Below, one piece after another: positions 35,076-46,878 of a DNA stretch of 64,000 bases (positions within the stretch are counted from its first letter, which is position 1; every line of letters begins with the position of its first letter). Under the pieces are notes generated by a model. That model made no database searches and was not told where the DNA came from. It was given only the letters and a program-made list of their open reading frames with translations. The stretch comes from Ctenosaura bakeri (lineage: Eukaryota > Chordata > Lepidosauria > Squamata > Iguanidae). The stretch covers positions 124,001 through 188,000 of the forward strand of contig CAOLHI010000058.1 in assembly GCA_948474755.1 (NCBI GenBank). Reading direction: 5' to 3'. The position numbers were made by a program, and so were the translations under genes.

Positions 35076-35300
35076 TAATGAACTGTTGGTACAGTGGTTA
35101 AATGCCAATACTGTAGCCACAAGGTTGTGAGTTCGATCCTGCCAGGCTAGAAGTTGACTAAGCCTTCCACCTTTCCGCAGGTTGGTGAAATGAGTACCCA
35201 GCTTCTTGGGGGCAATTAGCCAACACATTGTAAACCACTTAGAGAGCACTTAGCTGTTAAGCAGTATCGAAATACACATGCTATTGCTATTGCTATTCAT
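35076..35300 (+). mobile_element. tRNA-derived SINE with (GCTATT)n tail
   Basis: The head has pol III boxes: box A-like ggtacagtggttaaatgcc and box B gagttcgatcc. The body (cagccttcc-type phrase, aaatgagtacccagctt, tgggggcaattag, gtaaaccacttagagag) is that of the Sauria-type SINEs mobilised by a LINE tail. It ends in ctattgctattgctatt. Confidence 0.8.
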
Positions 35301-35309
35301 GAATAAAGT

Positions 35310-35540
35310 CTGGGAACATTTCACATGACAGTTATAGCACTATGATTCCTCTTGAACTGCCAGGGAAACATCCCGTACAATCCCAGGATATGTACGATAG
35401 GGCAGTACATTTAGCTTCATTAGCCAGAGAGCTGTATTGCTTCACTAAACTACAAGCACCAGGAGTTCATAGGATGCTGCCATGACAGTTAAACTGAAAT
35501 GATAGCATTATAGCTATGTAGGTGTGAAAGGACCCCATTA
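35310..35540. mobile_element. Palindromic MITE related to family C
   Basis: Inverted ends cacatgacagttatagcactat and atagcattatagctatgtaggtgtg, with an interior sharing actacaagcaccaggag and tcataggatgctgc with the 26830 family. Confidence 0.6.
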
Positions 35541-35625
35541 GGAATGCTTAGGGACTATCCATGTAGCAAAATCTGAAATATGGAGGCATTCTTATTACTC
35601 TTACTGAGCTGATAGACACTGAGGT

Positions 35626-36612
35626 GATTAGTGGGGTGCCACAAGGTTCTGTCCTGGGCCCAGTGCTGTTCAATATTTTTATCAATGACTTAGATGAAGG
35701 AATAGAGGGTATGCTCATCAAATTTGCAGATGACACCAAATTGGGAGGGGTTGCTAATACGCCAGAGGACAGGATCAAAATTCAAAATGACCTGGATAGA
35801 TTGGAGAGCTGGGCCAGGGCGAACAAAATGAAATTCAACAGAGAGAAATGTAAGGTTCTACACTTAGGCAGAAATAATGGAATACAGAAATATAGGATGG
35901 GGGACACGTGGCTGGATAGCAGTACGTGTGAAAGGGATCTAGGAGTCTTCATAGACCACAAGCTGAACATGAGTCAGCAGTGTGATGCGGCAGCCAAGAA
36001 AGCCAATGCAATTCTCGGCTGCATCAATAGGAGTATGGTGTCTAGATCGAGGGAGGTACTGGTACCACTCTACTCTGCTTTGGTTAGACCCCATCTTGAA
36101 TACTGTGTCCAGTTCTGGGCACCCCAATTCAAGAAGGATATTGACAAGCTGGAGCAAGTCCAGAGGAGGGTGACCAAAATGGTGAGAGGCCTGGAAAACA
36201 TGCCCTATGAGGATAGACTGAGAGAGCTGGGTATGTTTAGTCTGCAGAAAAGGAGGTTAAGAGGGGACATGATAGCCATGTTTAAATATTTGAAGGGATG
36301 CCACGTAGAGGAAGGAGGGGGCTTGTTTTCTGCTGCTCCAGAAACCAGGACAAGGAGCAATGGATTCAAGCTGCAGGAAAGGAGATTCCACCTGAACCTC
36401 AGGAAGAACTTCCTGACAGTCAGGGCTGTCCGGCAGTGGAATCTGCTGCCTCGGAGAGTAGTGGAGTCTCCTACCTTGGAGGTTTTTAAGCAGAGGCTTG
36501 ATGGCCATCTGTCGGGAGTGCTTTGAGGGTGTTCCTGCATGACAGGGAGTTGGACTGGATGGCCCGTGTGGTCTCTTCCAACTCTACATTTCTATGATTC
36601 TATGATTCTATG
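35626..36612 (+). mobile_element. CR1 LINE 3' end, 5' truncated (1 kb)
   Basis: About 985 bp ending in three or more ATTCTATG units. The open frame 35624-36526 (300 codons) encodes the RT from [11 protein letters not shown] and FADDTKLGG to the C-terminus with no stop. By eye it differs from the minus-strand copy at 31586-32572 at about five nucleotides. The hexamer tgaggt on both sides (35620-35625, 36611-36616) may be a short target duplication, although CR1 often makes none. Truncation removes the endonuclease and the N-terminal RT, so the copy is not autonomous. Confidence 0.92.
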
Positions 36613-38371
36613 AGGTTATTTTTATTCAACCCAAGATGTCAAGAGAAGATACAGTCAGTTAAAAATTGGCATAACATGTGCAAATCCATCATAAATTAAT
36701 TATTTTACACATTGCTTCAAGGGCTTATAGAACCACTTTTTCAGAGACATACATAAAGTTGACCTGTGTATTACATACTGGATGGGGCAGGGTGGCATAA
36801 ATGGCATCTAGAAGGGGGAAAAAAAATCTAATTCCCAATGAAAACTCATTTATCACCTATTTGTATTGCAAACAAGCCTTCCACAAATTCGAAGAACATG
36901 TGAGGGATGTTTGTGAGGATGGAAGCTAGCTACATCCTGATTGTGTCGAGGAAGTAGGAACCATGCTCCACTGATCACACATTTGAGAAATATGAGAAGG
37001 AAACCTGGCAGAATAATGATCGTCATTCCTACAGAGGATGCCTGCATAGATATGTCAGTAAGTATATATACCCTTCTGACATGCACAAGTGTGGACAAAG
37101 TGTGGACAAAGGGGTGAGTGGCCATCAGTTGTGTCAGTGGTGAAACCAACTTCCAAGGTTCCATCCCCCATTCCCATTTTCTGTGAACATGCAGGATTTT
37201 TTTCTGAAGGTAGACAAGAGAAGAATCTACAGGGAGTTCAACCATGCTGCTGTGACCTGTACATTGTTGCCTACTTATCGGTTCATCTAAAAATGATGAA
37301 AAAGAAAGGGGATCCCTTTTTACACTGATTCAAAGCCTCCATGAAAAGCAGACACTGGCCAGGTGATGCCCTTGGATTTTATTTCACCCAACACTGCCAT
37401 GGTATTATCTGCACATCTAAGCAGAGATTTTAATGCACATATGGATGAGCTTTCTAGTTGGGCACGTTTCTTTTTTTTTTTTTTTAAACCGTGTCAGACT
37501 GTCCTGAAAATGTCAATGTGGTTGCAATTATCAGTGCATGTATTTGACAGTAAGTCCAACTAAAACCAATGAGATTTATTTCTAATGAACAGCGTGAATC
37601 TGTGCATATTTTCTTAGATGTAAGTCCATCTGAAATACCAAACGTCTAGATAAAAATGAATGAGCTGCATATGTGCTTAATTGCACTATGCATATGAACA
37701 CTGTGTATTCCCCATTCCCGTTTAGAGTAGGATTTAATGAAAATACAAGAGACAAAATACTCTGGTCCATAACTCTATATTTGCCAATTAGGGGCATCTC
37801 ATAACTTAGCTACTGTGGGCCTAGAGCCTGTAAAAGTGAAGGACTTAATACAGCACAATCCTATTTACTCACAAATAAGTTCTGTTAGTTTCTAAGGGAC
37901 TTGTTAATGATTAAGGCTACATTTCTAAACACTCCTACCTGCCCATTTGTAAGGATCAGGCTGGTATAATCAATGGAAAATGGCTGCATTATTTCATGTA
38001 TGTTTAGACAGCAGGGACTTTATTTTCTAAGCAAGTGCACAATCAGATCAAACCAAATGTTACTTAATATTTTCACTATTGAATTGCAAAGACATTTTTA
38101 ATGCTCTAGTCAAGCTCTTACTTCTTTGTGACAAGAAAAAAAGAAAAAAAGAAAAACCAACCCTGTGGGAAGCTTCATACATGGGAAGCCCTGAGCCTAA
38201 TTAATCAGTGAACGTTTCCCAAGTGGGACTGGTTCAATTCTAAATGTTATTTAGAAGTTTCTTTCAGTCTCTCCTTGCATAGTTTCATTTTTTTCTTTTG
38301 TGTTAGTTTGCCCTTCTTGCAACGCTTTGTGGATAGCCTTCAGCCCACAAGAGGAGGTAACAAAATAAGAG
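36613..38371. other. No recognised feature
   Basis: 1.75 kb without a repeat or gene I recognise. The 130-codon antisense frame at 36853-37245 has no domain. A T-run lies at about 37471-37485. Confidence 0.5.
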
Positions 38372-38573
38372 AAGGTGGCAGTGATGGTTTGTAGCTTCCA
38401 GGTCAGTGGGAAGGTGAATGCTTTGGAATTTAGCTTTAATGGAACTATCCAAAGTGCTGAGCATATTTTGAGGAAAGGGTTCAGCACTGTGAATAGCTCC
38501 TTTAAATTTAAGATTAGAACCCAAAGTAGATTTTCTGTCCCATTGACATGGAAGTTGGAAGACATCACTGACA
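38372..38573. repeat. Imperfect 200-bp inverted repeat (hairpin)
   Basis: The left arm 38372-38460 and right arm 38482-38573 are inverted copies, roughly 70% alike by eye. Shared blocks include cagtgatg, cttcca, ctttgg, aagtgctga/tcagcact and tagct. The loop is about 20 bp. It may be an old foldback MITE. A 191-codon antisense frame (38251-38826) overlaps it but has no domain. Confidence 0.6.
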
Positions 38574-39302
38574 GAAGCAAGAGTATGACCTTGATGAAAC
38601 TGTATAACTTATAGAAGGAGTAGCTTTCATTCTCCAGATGCTCAGCTTCCATGCTACTGTGCCTCAACCAGCATAGCCAAAGCAAGGGATGATGACTTCC
38701 TACAATATGGAGACTGTAGTCCAAAATATCTAGAAAGACAAAGGTTCCCATTTTCTGTCTTACAGTATGTTTAAATTTAGGGATCAGATTTGGGTGTGGA
38801 GTTTTATGTGCAATGGTCTCTAGCATGTTTAAAGCAAAGATGGGAACATTCTGTCTTTAACTGTACATTTGTAAAAAGGTCTTTATTGATCCTATTGGTA
38901 TACCAAATAGGCCCAAATAAAGACAGAAAATAGATATATTTGATAATGACTTGGTCCCAAATGTGCCCATTCACTAGCAGAAAACCTTTCCTGTTCAGAT
39001 GAAGAATTTTTCTGACCTATTGGAAGTGTATCAGATGAGAGAAATGAGATCAAATTTGGAGCAGTTTCTCTGTATGTGTAAGCTCTAGTGCAGGACTTTA
39101 GACAAGTTCTTTCTCAACACCTTTTTTATAGCTCTCAAGAGTTTATATTTTATGGTCTGCATCTTCATTATTCACCATGTTTCTCATCCTAATGAAATTC
39201 CTCATAAATTATGGTGCTCTGCTATAAGACATCTTCTTCTAGTTTGCAGAGGGAGTTCATGGTATAGCAGATCCTAATATATTTTCTCTTTATGCTTGCA
39301 GC
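38574..39302. other. Unrecognised apart from a short hairpin
   Basis: At 38879-38924 gtctttattgatcctattgg and ccaaataggcccaaataaagac form arms around tata. Nothing else is recognised. Confidence 0.55.
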
Positions 39303-39356
39303 TTTTTCTTCTTCCTTCTTCTTCTTCTTCTTCTTCTTCTTCTTCTTCTTCTTCTT

Positions 39357-39393
<37 letters not shown>

Positions 39394-39402
39394 CTTCCTT
39401 TC
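39303..39402. repeat. (CTT)n(CT)n(TTTC)n compound microsatellite
   Basis: CTT units to about 39357, CT units to about 39387, then TTTC units. Pure pyrimidine on the plus strand. Confidence 0.95.
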
Positions 39403-39583
39403 TTTTTTGAGCCAAACCAATGACTCCATCTTTGGAAAAAAATCAAGCAAACAAAACAAGGAATTATATGAATTATTATGGTTTACAATACAAAGAAGCT
39501 ACAATTGTACCAGGATAACGTCTGCAATGTCAACCTTCAATGGGTGTCAGAGCACTCTGTGTTCTGAGGCTAAAGCTGGAATA

Positions 39584-39658
39584 AGAGAGAGAGAAAGAGA
39601 AAGAAAGAAAGGAAGGAAGGAAGGAAGGAAGGAAGGAAGGAAGGAAGGAAGGAAGGAA
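39584..39658. repeat. (GAAA)n(GGAA)n microsatellite
   Basis: A purine-only run with about 12 GGAA units. Confidence 0.95.
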
Positions 39659-40000
39659 ACAGTAATCTTCAATTCCAAAACTGTTTACACTCTCTGAAAA
39701 TAGTGAACAAGAATAGATAGAATTACTGTGATAAACTAGGTTGAACCCCCATTGGTGACTTATGATGGCATAATGGTCTGCAGCAGTAATGTAAATCACA
39801 TTCTGAGTTGGATGCATTGGTGGCAGGAAGAAAGCAGTGAAATCCATCTCCACCAGCAAATGAAGATGTTTACTAGCTCTTGAGAAACCCAGGAACCGAC
39901 AGAGTAGCTTTATCTCTTGATGGAGAGGGCTTTCATTGCTGTTCACCTGCCCTGTCACTGCAGTGTCTGTGATCTTTGTACTCCTGCCACTGCACCACTG
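39659..40000. other. No recognised feature
   Basis: Nothing identifiable up to the LTR. Confidence 0.5.
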
Positions 40001-40911
40001 TGTTACCCAGATTTCTGGGGGTCCCGTGAGGGACACCTAACTGTGCTCCAAATTATACAAGTTGGAAAAATTAGTCAAAGAGCACAAGGTAGCAATATGA
40101 GAGGCATGGCAACAGAGCGAGATCTTTTACCCAATGTCTGTGGGGTCAGGCCGAGTCAAGGAGCAAATAGAAGTGAACATAATTATTGTTTTTTTATTAA
40201 AATACAATCAAACAAGTGTATGCAACACACTCACACAGATAACTATAGAAATAAAGGTTGAAGTTGGATAGAGGGATTTTTAGAGCAGGTTTTTGGTATG
40301 GGTAATACTACACCTGTCCTGAAGCCTGGGAAGTCTGAAGACGGAGTTCGTAGATATGGAGTTTCTCAGTACGTGGGACTGAGAGGAAGGCTCGCCAGGA
40401 AAAGCAGCAGCAAGGCGGGATGGAAGTCGGGAGTGATCTGAGGAAGCTCTCAAAGTCAGGGGTTCTTATAGGGGAAAATGTGGCTGTAGGCTAGTCCGTA
40501 CTTGGGGAAAACAATGAGTTTCGGGCTGGAGACAAAGCCTCCGAAAGGTCAGAATTTAGCATGATTGAGTTAAGTCTGAATTATCAATAGAGTAGCCAGT
40601 ATGCAAATGTGGAGTGCTTGACAGATGAGTATTCATCTAATCAAATTGCCTGCTCGGGGCAGGGAGTTCTTTGTAAGTAGTGTGCATACATAATAGGGTA
40701 CTTGCCTTGAGGTCCCCTGAAGCGGCAGGACGGCTATTTCTGGCCTGCCTGTATTTGTGTGGAATATTACAGCAATTAGCGGCCGTGCCCGTCTGCGAGC
40801 TTGTCCAGGGGCCTCGCAGCACGTGGAGAGGAATAGGTAAAGAAGGCCAAATTATTGATATCAAAGTGATATCTACTATCCCACAAGTCCAGGCTAGAAA
40901 CTGCGGTAACA
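40001..40911 (-). repeat. Solo LTR, family 1, copy 2 (minus), with target duplication
   Basis: 911 bp with ends TGTTACCC...GGTAACA and a 4-bp duplication actg (39997-40000 and 40912-40915), which fixes both boundaries. On the minus strand a TATA box (CTATAAG, 40465-40471) lies about 270 bp upstream of an AATAAA signal (40193-40198), giving an ordinary U3-R-U5 layout. The 4-bp duplication fits an endogenous retrovirus or gypsy-type parent. No internal region remains. Confidence 0.82.
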
Positions 40912-41215
40912 ACTGCCTCTTCCACTCACACCAGCTAGTAGGATCTTGGCTGCACAATCCTTCATACATCTATTAAAAAGGAAGTGGGCCCATATCGAGC
41001 TCAATACATTCATTGACTGATTGAATTTGGTGAAATTTCCATGTAATTGTGTTTACAAATGCATCCTTAGGTAGTACTTCTTTACCCATCAAGTTATCAA
41101 TATGGCATTGAACTTATATTTCACTGTGCTGAGGTCATTATATCCCCAAAATCTGAAATAATATTTTATTATTTTCTCAGTCACTTTTATTGTGGTTTTA
41201 CTGACCCTAATACAT
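40912..41215. other. No recognised feature
   Basis: Nothing identifiable between the LTR and the L1-like tail. Confidence 0.5.
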
Positions 41216-41371
41216 TTTATTTTTTAATTATTTTTATTACATTTTGTTAAAAAAATATAAAACATGTAAGGAAAATGCATACATATATCAACCTACAAAC
41301 ACAACTAATCTAAGATAATAGACAAATCAACAAAAAACTCAACTAAAATGTTAACATTTAACAAACACAAA
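41216..41371 (-). repeat. Probable L1 3' tail, part 1 (minus)
   Basis: The plus strand begins tttttaattatttttattac, the reverse of an AT-rich L1-type tail, followed by AT-rich DNA up to the MITE. No coding motif, so the call rests on composition and similarity to the other tails. Confidence 0.4.
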
Positions 41372-41792
41372 GGTCCTTTCCGCACCTTACCGTTTTCCAG
41401 TGCTGGGGTGCAGGGATCACACAAGCAGCCTCTGGCGAGAGGCTTTCATGTAAGGGGTCCTTCGACTCTGCACGAGCTGCCTGCTCACGTGAGAGCCCCA
41501 CCTCTTCCTTCCGCAGTGCAGCCTGGGACTTTCCCAGGCTGTGCTGGGGCAGGAAGCATGACCGGAGTGACCCCGGAGGCTCCGCACGCCAGGTAAGTGT
41601 GCACAGAGCCCAGGAGCAATGCGCAATCATGCACCATTTTCGGTTTCTAGCTGAAAATGAAAAGGTGCACGATCGGTGCCTTCCAGCCCCAGAGCATCAC
41701 ATGATTGTGAGTGCATCATGTGGATCACTCCTCACAAACGCACAACATTCCAGGCCCTCTTTCACACCAAAAATATCATGCAAAAAGGGGCA
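41372..41792 (+). mobile_element. CpG-rich MITE, family B, copy 2 (diverged)
   Basis: Starts ggtcctttccgcacc and ends near gcaaaaaggggc. The interior matches 23677-24184 in the same order (a ggctcc-caggtaagtg block, gcgccaggagc-like text, then a ttttcggtttctagctgaaaat near-palindrome) but has lost many CpGs. The exact ends and duplication are unclear. Confidence 0.65.
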
Positions 41793-42177
41793 CAGAGGGG
41801 AATATCCATCTGACTTCCAGCTCCCTCATATAATAGTTACTATTATTTCCTAAGTATACTTCCTCTGGATTCCTTATCTATATAAGTACAGATTAAAACA
41901 GAATATCTACAGTTAATAAAATAAAACCTAACAAAATGACGTATCTAGGTCCTAATGCCTTTTCAATGTTACCCTCAATTTTAAGCAAACACATAGAATA
42001 GATATTTGAAGTTTCAGAGAACAATTCAACCTTATAACAGACTAATACCTGGCATACGAAATAACACAAGTTTGGGGTGTGTGTGTGTGCATGTGTGTGT
42101 GTGTGAAACATTTTATGATGTTACTTAAAGTGTGTAAGGCTTAATTTGTTGTATAAAATTTCCAGCGGTTATGCTTT
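41793..42177 (-). repeat. Probable L1 3' UTR, part 2 (minus), with GT repeat
   Basis: AT-rich DNA that may continue the L1 tail broken by the MITE. A GT-rich run lies at 42077-42106. Confidence 0.35.
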
Positions 42178-42895
42178 TGTTACCCTGTTTTCTGGGGGTC
42201 CCAGGAGGGACACCTAAATTTGCTCTCAATTATATAAGTTGGGGAAATTAGCCAAGAGCACAAGCTAGCAATGCGAGAGGCAGGGCAATGGACTGGAATC
42301 TTTTACCCAATGTCTACGGGGTCAGGCCGAGTCAAGGAGCAAACAGGATTGAAATAATAAATGTAGTTTCATTAAAAATACAATCAAACAGTGTATGTAA
42401 CACACTCATGCAGAGAACTAAAGAAATAAAGGTTGGAGTGGGATAGTGGGATTTTTAGAGGAGTTGTTGGTTTGGGTAATACTACACCTGTCCTGAAGCC
42501 CAGATAGTCTGCAGCAGAAGTTCGGAGGTATGGAGTTCTCAGTATGTGGGACTGAGGGGAAGGCTCGCCAAGCAAAGTGGCAGCAAGTCAGGATGGAAGT
42601 CGGGGTGATCCGAGCAATCTGAGCAATCCGAGCAATCCAGAGAAGTGCTCAAAGTCAGGGGTTTTTATAGGGGAAATGTGGCTGTAGGCTAGCCCGTACT
42701 TGAGGAATACAATGAGTTTCGGGCTAGAGACAAAGCCTCTGAAAGGTCAGAATTTAGCATGATTGAGTTAGGTCTGAATTGACAACAGAGTAGACAGTAT
42801 GCAAACGCAGAGTGCTTGACAGATGAGGATTCATCTAATCAAGCTGCCTGCTCGGGGCAGGGACTTCTTTGTAAGTAGCGTGCATACATACTGCT
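42178..42895 (-). repeat. Solo LTR, family 1, copy 3 (minus), truncated at the U3 end
   Basis: Very close to 40001-40680 from TGTTACCC onward, including cggggtcaggccgagtcaag and gctgcctgctcggggcag. It stops near 42895, about 230 bp short of the 5' end of the LTR, so part of U3 and the terminal GTAACA are missing. Confidence 0.75.
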
Positions 42896-43409
42896 GTCCC
42901 TTATATTTAATCACTCTAAATTATGTCAGATAAGAAATTGCTCTATGTTTTAAAGAAAAGGTACCGGATTGTCACTTTTCTTACATACAGATGAACCAGG
43001 CCCAAACCTACACACAAATGGGGACATAGTTATATGGTGATATTAACATTCTTTCCCTGATTTTCACAATGAAAGTCACAAAACATGATAAAATATATGT
43101 GATATGGGAAGGGAACACAACAGTGCACACAAGCAAGTCAATATTTTAGGAGCATTGTGTGTGAAAACTGGTATAAACTTCTGTATGGACTTTTTAAAAA
43201 AGTGATGAATTGCTGCAGATATGGTTTGAACCAAACTTAAATTGGGGAAGGGGGAATGAAAATCACATGCAAAAGCCAATATGAAACTATTGAATGTTGA
43301 ATGAAAGCAGTGAAAACTGACTAGCTCCTCCTTGTGACTGCAAGGATGTCAAAAGTCAGACAGTCCCAAACTTCTCCTAATTCCTGGAATATATTGAGTA
43401 GCAATCCTC

Positions 43410-43410
<1 letters not shown>
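42896..43410. other. No recognised feature
   Basis: Nothing identifiable. Confidence 0.5.
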
Positions 43411-43464
<54 letters not shown>

Positions 43465-43650
43465 GTGCCTTCAAGCTGTTCCTGACTTATGGCAGCCTTA
43501 AGGTGAATCTACCTCAGGGCTTTCTGGGGCTGAGAGTGTGTGACATGCTCAAGGTCACCCAATAGGTTTCCATGACTGAGCAGAGAATGAGACCCTGTTT
43601 TCCAGGGTGGTAGTCCAATGCTCAAACCACTGCACCATGCTGGATCTCAG
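43411..43650 (-). mobile_element. tRNA-derived SINE (minus) with (GTT)n tail
   Basis: On the minus strand the head (agcatggtgcagtggtttg, box B-like gggtctcattc) lies at 43600-43650. The body contains gggtgaccttgagcatgtc and ataagtcaggaacag, and the tail is an (AAC)n array seen on the plus strand as GTT units at 43411-43463. Confidence 0.78.
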
Positions 43651-45477
43651 TATTCCTGATAGTTCCTATGAAAACTATTTAATGCAGATTCTTCAAACAT
43701 AGACAACTCTGTCTGCCACCTCGTTTCCTACTCAAACCTGTCCTGTTGTGATGAAAATTAAGTTAATGGCAAAGCACTTTGTGTAACTGTGGATGAACGA
43801 GAAGAAAGTCCTGTGACCATTAATGTTTATTATCAAGCTTTTCAGTGGTGTAATAGCTAAAGTGGTTTCTGCTTTAAACCTCTCCACAGCCAGCTGGAGA
43901 ATCAGAAAATGGGTACGAAGCTTTAATTAACTGTAAAAGCCGAAGTGAACTGCATCGTAAGATACCTGGGGATTTTAATGAAGAATGTACATATGTTCTT
44001 CCTGCTAATTGAAGATGAGCTACATTTTAAGGGATTATATCCCCTGAGGTTTCCAAGTGAGAGAGAGGAGAGAAGAATTTTAAAGGCCTCAAAGTAAACT
44101 TTTGCTAATGGTCTGCCCTTTGCAAAGAACAGTTTATTACCAAGTTATCTTTGAGCTGAATTACTGAAGATATTAAAGGCATGATGTAGATTTTTACACT
44201 GAGGACTTGTTGGGGTATTATCTTTTGCATATGCCCAAAGCATGGAATTGGAAAGGTCATCCATCTTCAGCATCAGTGATTTTGTCTCCAGGCAAGGGAC
44301 ACATTTACAGCCCATTAACATACTGTATAAATACTTTATGAATCATGCATGAATTTTGCATACAATCCAGCATGGATACACTCAATTGTGTTGGGGGGGG
44401 ACTCTGGTGCTATTTAGTTATTCTAGGTCAAGTCCTTTGCAGTTTAACAATCATCATATTAAAAAAGTTGTTAGGATATCAGAAACTACCTCCTATTCAC
44501 TTTTAAAAATATATCAGAAAAAAAGAAATTGAAACCCCAAAAAGAAATAGGGAAATGATTTTGAATATGATTCTGAAACATTGGAGAAAGGAGGGCTGAA
44601 AAATAACATTGAAGAGATGAATGCCTTCTGAAAGTCCTTCCCCACATTACCACCTGAAGACTGCCAACAGAAATTGGATAACAGTAAGTCATAGGCTAAA
44701 ATGCACATTTTCACCCTTATGCACATAATTTTGCATTTAGAATAATCCATTGTCTGACATCTGCTTAAATATCACAATAGAAGCAGCAAAAACTCAGCAC
44801 AGTGTCACTTAGAGTGTCACATTGTACCATTTTGTGCTGTATGGAATACAATGCTTTGGTCTGTTTGTCTGTCTGTTCATTCATTCATGGCTTCCAGGGC
44901 AGCTTGCAAATCATTAACTTGAGAGTTGGACGCCCTCACATTTACAATCTAAGTAAGACATGAGACATAAGGAAAAGGAAATGGTAGTAAAGGAAAGGCT
45001 TAAGTGCAGGAGATTTTGGGTGTTCTTTTCTTCCTCAGAGGCCAGAGCAATAGCAGTTGGAAAATGAAGGGAGGACCTCTCATGAGCTGCTGGGCAAAGG
45101 AGCTGTGCCTGCCTACTACTCTCTAAGTGGTGGAGGACTTTGAGGTCTACCCACAGTGCCAGCATCTCCTTAGGATTTTCAGGAATTATAACTCAATGGG
45201 GGCCTGCAAGAGGAGGGTAACAGCAGGAATTTTTTCACCTGTGTATATCAGTACTAACTGTAGAGATGACTCCAGTTAAAAGTTAAAGGTAGTATTTGGA
45301 AAATAATAGACATGCACAAGAATTCAAGCAGTCTTGTGAACCATGCAAGACTATTGAAGTAAAAGGCAAGAAAGTTTGGATAGAGAGAGATTTTGGGTGG
45401 AAGGGGTAAGAGTTACTGATCCCGAAGCAGAAGATTGAAATGGAATTTGAGGTCAGCAGGGAGGAATTGGAGTCTGA
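43651..45477. other. Unrecognised; possible old repeat near 44870-45180
   Basis: No coding sequence recognised. The stretch from about 44870 (cattcattcatggcttcc, cagcttgcaaatc) to 45180 reads like a decayed interspersed repeat, but I cannot name it. A run of nine G lies near 44392. Confidence 0.4.
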
Positions 45478-45885
45478 GGCCCTTTTCACATGGGCTTTCT
45501 CTCGCGAAATAGCCCCGTGAGCCTCGCGGGAGTGGGAGCGTCGCTCTGCATGACGCACTCCCACTTCCACCGCGCTCACGGGGCTACAGCGGCACGATCG
45601 CGGGTTTTTTTGATTTTCGCTTCGAAGCGAAAATCACCCGCACTCGCGCAATGCTCCTGGCGCCCATGCACACTTACCTGCTGTGCGGAGCGTCGGGGAG
45701 GCGGCTGGGTCACGCTTCCTTCCCTCTGCAGTGCCTACAGCTCCCACAGGCCCCTGTGGAAGGAAGAGGTGGGACGCTAGCGTGACAGACGCGCCAGCAG
45801 GAAGCGCCTGTGGAAGGAACAAGGGGGAAGCGGCAGCCTCCCGGAGGAGGCTTCTCGCGTGAGCAGTCTCAATGCGAAAAGGGCC
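45478..45885 (-). mobile_element. CpG-rich MITE, family B, copy 3
   Basis: 408 bp bounded by ggcccttttcacat and atgcgaaaagggcc, with a 3-bp duplication tga (45475-45477 and 45886-45888). Homologous in reverse to 23677-24184. It has a perfect 24-bp palindrome at 45612-45635 and a nested stem in which agccccgtgagc and gctcacggggct enclose the gtgggag/ctcccac stem. CpG-rich and less decayed than 41372. Confidence 0.83.
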
Positions 45886-46684
45886 TGAGATTCAGGGTGA
45901 TGGCCAAAGTGCTAGCAAATCACATGGGCTGGAGCTGGGGGGGGGTTATATTCTGTTTCCTACCCTGAATGAGTGTGTGTTAATTGCCTTTTTGCAGAGC
46001 AAACAAAGGGTCTGGAATGGGCTGGTTATCTTAACTTTAGGTGACAAAACATTGATGGGAGTCCTGATATCCTCTAAATTTCTTGGTTGGGTAAGGTTAT
46101 TGAGGAAGTACTCTGTAGGAAACGTACACAGCAGGGGTGTTTGCCTGCCACACCTGGATAGTTTTGTGGACTATTGTATATGGAGGTCAGGTCATTGAGA
46201 GGATTATCCCAAACCCACTAATGTTAGAAGTTTCTATCTAATCCCCTTGAACTTATGATATGGCCATGCTGAGGTTATCCTGACCTAGCCCATGCTTACA
46301 GCCAGTGTTTTTCCGCCACATGCTGTTACAGTCATAAGTATCCAGTTTTATAAAATGATATTTTTCACCAATTTTGCTATCCCATACAGTGGGAGTGTAA
46401 GTTGTGGTAACAACTCTTTTCCTCAGACACCACAACAGTAAACAGAATAGGTGAACATGTTGACAAGTATAGGATTTAGGGATGTAAATCTTCATAAATG
46501 TTGTTCTCGTGGTCAAGAAGAAAAATTAATTTAACCATTTCTCTACCTGCTTTCAGAGTCCTTGAAAAATGTATAGTTTTTGAGAAATATTTGCAGTTTT
46601 GCATTCAGTTTTAGAAAAGTCCACACTTTTTTGTCCAAAAACACCTCTTTCTGCACAAAACTTCATTTCTTTGCAGGAAATTTA
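45886..46684. other. No recognised feature
   Basis: Nothing identifiable. Confidence 0.5.
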
Positions 46685-46803
46685 TATACACACACACACA
46701 CACACATACACACACACACATATATTAATATATATACATACACAAAATATATATATACACATACATACACACAAACACACAGAGAAAGAGAGAGAGAGAG
46801 AGG
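46685..46803. repeat. (CA)n/(TA)n/(GA)n compound microsatellite
   Basis: CA-rich, then TA-rich, then CA and finally GA units. Alternating purine-pyrimidine over about 90 bp. Confidence 0.93.
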
Positions 46804-46878
46804 GATGCTTTTCTGTTAAAAAAAATGATAACCCTAAATTGTGAAAATTCCCATCTACCCAGGATTTTCCTTATCACA

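Noticed and set aside
38251..38826. A 191-codon antisense membrane-like protein
   Set aside because: It spans the imperfect inverted repeat and shows no domain. Hydrophobic stretches are expected from T-rich DNA.
39296..39697. Ser- and Lys/Glu-rich proteins from microsatellites (also 20203-20397, 46580-46844, 61030-61233)
   Set aside because: The translations are simple repeat readings without start context, domains or conservation.
40001..42895. The two neighbouring family 1 LTRs as the ends of one provirus
   Set aside because: The 1.27 kb between them holds an L1-like tail and a MITE with no gag or pol, and 40001 has its own complete target duplication.
43411..43463. Regularly spaced short repeats as a CRISPR-like array
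   Set aside because: It is a simple GTT microsatellite forming a SINE tail; there are no spacers, and the genome is eukaryotic.
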